This document shows, piece by piece, positions 1-4,755 of a DNA stretch of 7,177 nucleotides; positions within the stretch are counted from its first letter, which is position 1; the number at the start of each line of letters is the position of its first letter. The stretch lies in contig JACPDS010000222.1 in assembly GCA_016183885.1 (NCBI GenBank), forward strand, positions 1 to 7,177, written 5' to 3'. Source of the stretch: Armatimonadota bacterium. Its GTDB lineage: Bacteria > Vulcanimicrobiota > JACPDS01. Below the pieces are notes generated by a model that saw nothing but the letters and a program-made list of their open reading frames with translations, made no database searches and was not told the origin of the DNA. The translations under genes were made by a program, and so were the position numbers.

Positions 1-87
1 CAAGCCGGCAGCTTAGCGGGAGAACAGGTAAAAATTATTATTACTTCTGCCGGTCATTCATATTACCAAGCTCAGTTAAAAGAATAA
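1..87 (+). CDS. 3' end of a gene, possible TRAM-domain C-terminus (MiaB/RimO-type methylthiotransferase)
   Basis: The first 28 codons of the window are open in frame 1 and end with TAA at 85-87; the start lies outside. The C-terminal residues include GSLAGEQVKIIITSAGHSYY, then end in LKE. The spacing of L-x-G-x-x-V-x-I-x-IT-x-A followed by an aromatic and a final Leu-Glu resembles the closing strands of a TRAM RNA-binding domain, as in MiaB (L-I-G-x-x-V-x-V-x-IT-x-A). If so, this would be a radical-SAM tRNA or ribosomal-protein methylthiotransferase. miaB sits in the same chromosomal neighbourhood as the PLP enzyme found downstream here in some Firmicutes, which adds weak support. Only 28 residues are visible, so this is a guess from a short pattern; a different beta-rich domain is possible. 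Its stop codon abuts the next ATG in the same reading frame. Confidence 0.45.
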   Translation, partial: QAGSLAGEQVKIIITSAGHSYYQAQLKE

Positions 88-1245
88 ATGAAAAATTTTA
101 TTTTTTATTTAGAAAAAAAAATTATTCCCCCTTTAATTAGAATCTCTAAAATACCTGTTTTCGAAGCTTTGCAAAAAGGAATGTTTAAGAGTCTTTCCAT
201 TTTAATTTTATCCACTTTAATTTTATTTATTTTTTCTAAAGGCGCAATTTTAATTCGCATGCTGAATTCTTTTCGGGCATCTTTGGTATTAATGGCGGGG
301 GGGATAACTTTAATTGTTCCGTTTTATTTATTTAAAAATAATTTTAAAAAATCTTTTATAATTAGTTTAAATATTTTTATTCTTTATTTAATTTTATCTT
401 TCCCTTTAAAATTAAATAATTTTTTAATTTACCTGCAGAATATTTCTGGAGCGGCGATTTTTATAGCTTTAATTTTAGTGCTTATTTATTACTTTTTAAT
501 TAAATCATTAAATAGATTTAAAGATAATATTTTTATTAATTTTATCCCTTTTTTTTTAATTTATTTTCTTTTATATTTTTTAGAAAAAAATTCTTTTAAT
601 TTATATAATTTAATTTTTTATTTAATTGCTCCCCTCTTAAAAGCCGCTGATTCATTGCCGGTTTTATTATTTTTAATTTTTTTAAATACTTTATTATGGT
701 TAGGGGGGATTCATGGCCCTTCGGTAATAGGGCCATTGGTAGCTCCTGTTTATTTAACTATTTTAGGAGAAAATGCCCAAGCTTTTACTTTAAAAGAGCC
801 TATTCCTCATATTGTCAGCACGGTTTTTTTTAATATAATTTTTGTCGGCGGAGCGGGGAGCACTTTAAGTTTATGTATCTTAATGTTAAACTCAACTTCT
901 AAAAAATTAAGCAATTTAGCCAAAATTAGCTTGCTGCCATCTTTAGCCAACTTAAATGAAATCTTAATTTTTGGGATTCCAATTGTGTTAAATCCGATTT
1001 TTTTTATTCCTTTTTTAATTATTCCTTTGATTTTAGCTTTAATCAATTATTTAATAATGTACTTTAATTTAGTCACTCGGCCGTATCTTTATATTCCGGG
1101 AATTATTCCCAGTCCTATAGCGGCTTATTTATCTACAGGAGGAGATTGGAAAGCCGCGTTTTTAACTATTCTTAATATTTTTATCTCAGGATTATTATAT
1201 TATCCTTTTTTAAAAGTTTATGAAAAAAAACTTAAAAATGAATGA
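88..1245 (+). CDS. PTS EIIC-like membrane permease, lactose/cellobiose family
   Basis: A 385-residue, strongly hydrophobic protein with about 8-10 membrane segments (roughly 33-50, 54-78, 84-108, 115-140, 147-200, 240-270, 293-325 and 350-380). The N-terminus (short amphipathic stretch with KKIIPPL, then LQKGMFKSL) resembles the start of CelB/ChbC-type EIIC proteins. The two family signature sites are present: W-x-x-GIHG around His209, and NExxxFG-x-P-x-x-xNP starting at Asn290-Glu291. In the ChbC structure the matching His and Glu contact the sugar. Family members normally have NEP; here it is NEI. The protein is also shorter than the usual 420-450 residues. In a normal PTS the EIIC moves a sugar that EIIB phosphorylates, but no EIIA or EIIB gene is present in the window. 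ATG 88 directly follows the preceding stop, and the 3' end overlaps the next gene by 26 bases, so it is probably co-transcribed. Family assignment is firm; the substrate is unknown and need not be a sugar. Confidence 0.85.
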   Translation: MKNFIFYLEKKIIPPLIRISKIPVFEALQKGMFKSLSILILSTLILFIFSKGAILIRMLNSFRASLVLMAGGITLIVPFYLFKNNFKKSFIISLNIFILYLILSFPLKLNNFLIYLQNISGAAIFIALILVLIYYFLIKSLNRFKDNIFINFIPFFLIYFLLYFLEKNSFNLYNLIFYLIAPLLKAADSLPVLLFLIFLNTLLWLGGIHGPSVIGPLVAPVYLTILGENAQAFTLKEPIPHIVSTVFFNIIFVGGAGSTLSLCILMLNSTSKKLSNLAKISLLPSLANLNEILIFGIPIVLNPIFFIPFLIIPLILALINYLIMYFNLVTRPYLYIPGIIPSPIAAYLSTGGDWKAAFLTILNIFISGLLYYPFLKVYEKKLKNE

Positions 1246-2482
1246 AATACAGAAAGCTTTAAAAAAATTCTCTCAAAAAAATTTAAAATTTTTAAAAGAA
1301 GCTTTAGAAGAAACTAAAATTATTAGAGAGAAAATTAAAGAAACCGGAGAATTTAATCAGTTAAAAATTATTCAAGCTTTTCAAGAATGCAAGGTAACCG
1401 ATGAATGTTTCTGGGGCAGCACCGGTTATGGATTAGATGATTTTGGAAGAGAAAGATTAGATAATTTAGCAGCTAAAATTTTTAAAGCTGAATCAGCCTT
1501 AGTAAGATTTAACTTTGTTTCCGGAACTCATGCTTTAAATTGCGCGTTTTTAGGAATTTTAAAACCAAATGAAGAATTATTGTCTATCAGCGGCAAACCT
1601 TATGACACGCTTTTACCTCTGATTGATAATTTAAACACTTTAGGAATAAAATATAAAGAACTTGAATTAAATTCTAAGGGAGAATTTGATTATCTCAAAA
1701 TTAAAGAAAAAATTGATTCAAAAACTAAATTAATTTTTATTCAGCGTTCCTGCGGTTATAGCTTTCGAAGATCGATTAAACTTTTAGAAATAAAAAAAGT
1801 AATCAGTTTTATAAAAAAAATTAAAAATGATTTAATAATTCTGGTAGATAATTGTTATGGAGAATTAGTGGAAGAAAAAGAACCGATAGAGGCGGGAGCG
1901 GACCTTTGCGCCGGCTCTTTAATTAAAAATTTAGGAGGGGGAATTGCTCCCGGAGGTGGTTATTTGGCAGGCTCCAAAGATTTAATTCATAAAGCCTCTT
2001 TTATTTTAACCGCTCCGGGACTGGGCGGAAAATTAGGAGCTACTTTAGGAATAAACCGACTGCTTTTTCAAGGATTATTTTATGCTCCTTTAATAGTAAC
2101 TCAAGCTTTACAGGGAGCAGTTTTAGCCAGTTACATTTTTGAAAATATGGGGCTAAAATGCATTCCCCGTTGGAACGAACACAGAACAGATATCATTCAA
2201 GCTGTAAAATTAGGAAGCGCGGAAAAATTAAAAACTTTTTGCAAAGCCGTTCAAAATGCGGGAGTAATAAATAGTCAAGTTATTCCAGAAGCGGTTATCC
2301 AGCCGGGATATAAAGACCCTGTTATTATGGCAGGGGGAACTTTTATTCAAGGCTCATCAATTGAATTTTCCGCAGATGGAGCCATGCGTCCCCCATATAT
2401 CGCTTATCTTCAAGGAGGAATTCTTCCCCAAATTAAATTGGGAATATTAATGATTTTAGAAGAATTAGAAAAAATAAAATGA
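1220..2482 (+). CDS. PLP-dependent enzyme, aluminium-resistance / methionine gamma-lyase family (YnbB-like)
   Basis: A 420-residue fold-type I PLP enzyme of the Met_gamma_lyase (aluminium resistance protein) family, full length for that family. Visible signatures: FWGSTGYGLDDFGRERLD from residue 64; SGTHA at 101-105, the phosphate-binding loop; SGKPYDTL near 125; VDNCYGE with Asp210, expected to pair with the pyridine nitrogen; AGSLIKN with Lys236 as the Schiff-base lysine; then a Gly-rich GGGIAPGGGY loop and the C-terminal GTFIQGSSIEFSADG block. The fold predicts C-S lyase or related gamma/beta elimination chemistry in the cytoplasm, but as far as I know the true substrate of this family is not well established, and the annotated names are historical. 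ATG 1220 gives a 26-base overlap with the EIIC gene; an in-frame ATG at 1238 (residue 7) would reduce this to 8 bases, and no ribosome binding site decides between them. The stop TGA shares bases with the next ATG. In Bacillus-type genomes the relative ynbB lies near hfq/hflX/glnR, not next to a hydantoinase. Confidence 0.9.
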   Translation: MKKNLKMNEIQKALKKFSQKNLKFLKEALEETKIIREKIKETGEFNQLKIIQAFQECKVTDECFWGSTGYGLDDFGRERLDNLAAKIFKAESALVRFNFVSGTHALNCAFLGILKPNEELLSISGKPYDTLLPLIDNLNTLGIKYKELELNSKGEFDYLKIKEKIDSKTKLIFIQRSCGYSFRRSIKLLEIKKVISFIKKIKNDLIILVDNCYGELVEEKEPIEAGADLCAGSLIKNLGGGIAPGGGYLAGSKDLIHKASFILTAPGLGGKLGATLGINRLLFQGLFYAPLIVTQALQGAVLASYIFENMGLKCIPRWNEHRTDIIQAVKLGSAEKLKTFCKAVQNAGVINSQVIPEAVIQPGYKDPVIMAGGTFIQGSSIEFSADGAMRPPYIAYLQGGILPQIKLGILMILEELEKIK

Positions 2483-3858
2483 AAACTTTAATTAAAAACG
2501 GCACTTTAGCAACTGACAAGGAAATTTTAAAAGCCGATATTTTAATCGAAGATGAAATAATTATCGCGATTAATAAAAATTTAAAAAAAGAAGCTGATTT
2601 TAAAATTATTAACGCTAAAAATTGTTTTGTTTTTCCGGGGTTCATTGATGTTCATACTCATTTTGAACTTGCCCAAGGAAAAACAACGAGCTGTGATGAT
2701 TTTAAAACTGGAAGTATTGCCGCAGTTTGCGGAGGAACAACGACTATTATTGATTTTGTTAATCCTGAAAAAGAAGAATCTTTAAAGAAAGCTTTAAATA
2801 TTCGGCTTAAAAAGGCTCAAAATATAGCTAGTGATTTTAGCTTTCATATGATTCTTAATACTTATAATGATTTAATTGCCGGAGAAATGCCTGAAATTAT
2901 AAAAAGCGGAGTAACCAGTTTTAAATGTTTTTTTGCTTATAAAAATATGCAGCTAAAAGATGAAGAATTTCTTAAAATTTTAGTTAAAGCTAAAGAATAT
3001 AAAGCCTTAGTTACTTTACATGCCGAAAACGGAGATCTTATAAAAATTCTCTCAAAAAAATTTATAAAAGAAAAAAAAACTCATCCAAAATACCATTATT
3101 ATGCTCATCCTGATATTGCTGAAGAGGAAGCGGTTTTTAGAGCGGTAAATTTAGCTAAATTTATTAATCAACCTTTATATATTGCGCACTTATCCTGTAA
3201 AAAGGCTTTGGAAAAGATAAAAACAGCACGCAGGGGCGGGCAAATAGTTTATGTCGAAACCTGTCCGCAATATTTACTATTATCTAAAAAAAATTATTTT
3301 AAAGCTGATTTTGAAGGAGCTAAATATGTTATTTCTCCGCCTTTAAGAGAAACTAAAGATATGGAAGTGTTATGGAATGCTTTAAAAGATAGATTTATTC
3401 AAGTAGCAGCTACAGACCATTGTCCTTTTAATTTTAAAGCGCAAAAAGAAATCGGAAAAAATGATTTTACTAAGATACCTAATGGAATGGCAGGAGTAGG
3501 AGAGCGAATGAGCTTGCTTTATACTTACGGAGTCTTAAAAAACAAGATTAGTTTAAATCAATTTGTAGAAGTATGCGCCGCTAATCCGTCTAAAATTTTT
3601 GGAATGTATCCAAAAAAGGGCAGTATTATTATTGGCGCGGATGCGGATTTAGTTATTTTTGATCCTCAAGTTAAAGATATAATTACCGCTTCAAAACTTA
3701 AATCCAGTGTTGATTACACAGCCTTTGAAGGTTTTGAGATCCAAGGAAAACCTAGAACTGTTTTAATCAGGGGAAAGATTGCTTATGAGGAAGGAAAATA
3801 TATTGGAAAACAAGGCAAAGGAAAATTTATTAAAAGAAAAACCTTTAAAGTAGATTAG
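2479..3858 (+). CDS. hydA: dihydropyrimidinase / D-hydantoinase (cyclic amidohydrolase)
   Basis: A 459-residue amidohydrolase-superfamily protein, full length for the family. It should hydrolyse the ring amide of 5,6-dihydropyrimidines or 5-substituted hydantoins to N-carbamoyl amino acids in the cytoplasm. All metal ligands of the binuclear zinc site are in place: His59 and His61 (DVHTHFE), the carboxylated Lys149 in SFKCFFAYKN, His181 (LHAEN), His237 (AHLSC) and Asp313 (ATDHCPFNF). Tyr154, after the lysine, matches the substrate-binding tyrosine. The block TKIPNGMAGVGERMSLLYTY and the C-terminal GKGKFIKR tail are typical of this family and separate it from dihydroorotase and allantoinase. 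The lysine context is SFKCF where SFKMF is more common. The start ATG overlaps the upstream TGA (ATGA), so translation is probably coupled to the PLP enzyme. No N-carbamoyl-amino-acid amidase or dihydropyrimidine dehydrogenase is visible, so pyrimidine degradation versus hydantoin use cannot be decided. The gene ends head-on against the TSUP permease, with stop codons overlapping. Confidence 0.93.
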   Translation: MKTLIKNGTLATDKEILKADILIEDEIIIAINKNLKKEADFKIINAKNCFVFPGFIDVHTHFELAQGKTTSCDDFKTGSIAAVCGGTTTIIDFVNPEKEESLKKALNIRLKKAQNIASDFSFHMILNTYNDLIAGEMPEIIKSGVTSFKCFFAYKNMQLKDEEFLKILVKAKEYKALVTLHAENGDLIKILSKKFIKEKKTHPKYHYYAHPDIAEEEAVFRAVNLAKFINQPLYIAHLSCKKALEKIKTARRGGQIVYVETCPQYLLLSKKNYFKADFEGAKYVISPPLRETKDMEVLWNALKDRFIQVAATDHCPFNFKAQKEIGKNDFTKIPNGMAGVGERMSLLYTYGVLKNKISLNQFVEVCAANPSKIFGMYPKKGSIIIGADADLVIFDPQVKDIITASKLKSSVDYTAFEGFEIQGKPRTVLIRGKIAYEEGKYIGKQGKGKFIKRKTFKVD

Positions 3859-4676
3859 AACATTAGTTCATAAACTGCAACTAAAAAAATAGCTAAAGCT
3901 AATAATCTTAAAACTAAAATACTCTTTGAGTTAAGTGAAATTTTTGCTCCAATTTGAGCTCCTATTAAGGCTCCTAACCCCATAGGCAAAACATATCTAA
4001 TTAAGATATGCCCTAATAAAATATGCGATAAAGAACCAAAAAAAGCTGAAATCATTAGAATAAAATGAGAAGTTGCAATAGCAATATGAGAAGGAAAACT
4101 TAAATAATAAATCATCATAGGAACATGAAAAATTCCCCCTCCTACCCCCAATAAGCTACTAATAAAACCGATAAAAAAACTAAAAATTACACCAATAGTA
4201 TAAGAAAAAGTATATTTAAATTTTCTCCCTTTTTGATCAATTAAAATTACCTTGCGGGCTTGACCAATTTTTTTTATTTTTTGAAGAGGATTTAAATTAG
4301 AAGGAGGAATCATTTCTTCTTCTTTTGGTTTAATAAATAAAAATATAGCTAAAATTAAAAGTAAGATTCCGAAAATGAAGTTGTAAATCTTTAAACTTAA
4401 AAACTTGCAAAAATAAGCTCCTAAAATTGCCCCGGGAATAGTATATAGAGCAAATTGAAATCCATGAATTTTATCAACTCTTTTTTGTTTAAAATAAGCC
4501 ATCGACCCTGAAAAAGCGTTTAAAAAAACAATTAAAAGCGATGTCCCTGAAGCTGTTTGGGGACTTAACTTGTAAATTATAATAAAAATAGGAACAAAAA
4601 ATACTCCGCCGCCAATTCCAATTAAGGTACCATAAGCTCCAATAATCAGTCCTAAAAGAAATAATTCTAAATGCAT
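3855..4676 (-). CDS. TSUP family (TauE/SafE) membrane permease
   Basis: A 273-residue integral membrane protein with the two-fold repeat typical of the sulfite exporter TauE/SafE family. Each half begins with a Gly-rich motif in the first helix: GIGGGVFFVP at residues 20-29 and GVGGGIFHVP at 177-186. Each is followed by a small-residue helix: TASGTSLLIVFLNAFSGS after the first and IAIATSHFILMISAFFGS after the second. About eight membrane segments are seen, split by a charged linker at about 116-155 (rich in Lys, Glu and Pro) that is probably cytoplasmic. Family members export or import sulfite, sulfoacetate or other small organosulfur and organic anions; the substrate here cannot be read from the sequence. 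An in-frame TAA lies immediately upstream of the ATG, which fixes the start. The gene is divergent from the large activase across 79 bases and convergent with the hydantoinase. A functional tie to either neighbour is inference only. Confidence 0.9.
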   Translation of the reverse strand: MHLELFLLGLIIGAYGTLIGIGGGVFFVPIFIIIYKLSPQTASGTSLLIVFLNAFSGSMAYFKQKRVDKIHGFQFALYTIPGAILGAYFCKFLSLKIYNFIFGILLLILAIFLFIKPKEEEMIPPSNLNPLQKIKKIGQARKVILIDQKGRKFKYTFSYTIGVIFSFFIGFISSLLGVGGGIFHVPMMIYYLSFPSHIAIATSHFILMISAFFGSLSHILLGHILIRYVLPMGLGALIGAQIGAKISLNSKSILVLRLLALAIFLVAVYELMF

Positions 4677-4755
4677 TTAACAAATAAATTCTCTAAAACT
4701 TTATTTTTTCTTTTAGAAACAAGGAATTTTTTAATAAATATAAAATTACTTTTAA
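4677..4755. promoter_or_regulatory. divergent intergenic region, putative promoters for TSUP permease and activase
   Basis: This 79-base, extremely AT-rich gap is the only place where transcription of either divergent gene can begin, so it should hold both promoters. On the + strand TATAAA at 4739-4744 could be a -10 box, with no good -35 at the normal distance; it would leave a leader of only a few bases before ATG 4756. On the minus strand no clear -10/-35 pair stands out. A 7-base inverted repeat (4692-4698 with 4711-4717, loop 12) is present but weak in such AT-rich DNA. An AAGGA at 4721-4725 is about 30 bases from the activase start, too far to act as its ribosome binding site. Confidence 0.35.

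Noticed and set aside
181..640. T-rich and TTTAATTTTA-like repeated runs in the EIIC gene as repeats
   Set aside because: They follow from Leu/Ile/Phe codons in membrane helices of an AT-rich gene; no regular unit length is seen.
807..1046. 79-codon open frame on the minus strand inside the EIIC gene
   Set aside because: It is antisense to well-recognised EIIC motifs, Ile/Lys-rich as expected from the complement of AT-rich Leu/Phe/Asn codons, and has no recognisable domain.
2433..2645. 70-codon open frame on the minus strand across the PLP enzyme/hydantoinase junction
   Set aside because: It lies opposite two confidently identified genes and its sequence is low-complexity Ile/Phe/Leu/Ser.
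2479..3858. Dihydroorotase or allantoinase in place of hydantoinase
   Set aside because: The SFKxFxAYKN, HAEN, ATDHCPFNFKAQKE and TKIPNGMAGV blocks and the ~460-residue length fit dihydropyrimidinase/hydantoinase better.
3858..3869. GAAC-ATTA-GTTC hairpin after the hydantoinase stop as a terminator
   Set aside because: The stem is only 4 base pairs and no T-run follows; it also lies inside the permease coding sequence.
4489..4683. 64-codon open frame on the minus strand at the start of the TSUP gene
   Set aside because: It is a different frame of the same strand over the conserved N-terminal GIGGG helix of the permease; no domain is seen.
4692..4717. TCTAAAA / TTTTAGA inverted repeat as an operator or hairpin
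   Set aside because: Seven base pairs with only two G-C pairs and a 12-base loop is easily expected by chance in such AT-rich DNA; kept only as a note in the intergenic entry.
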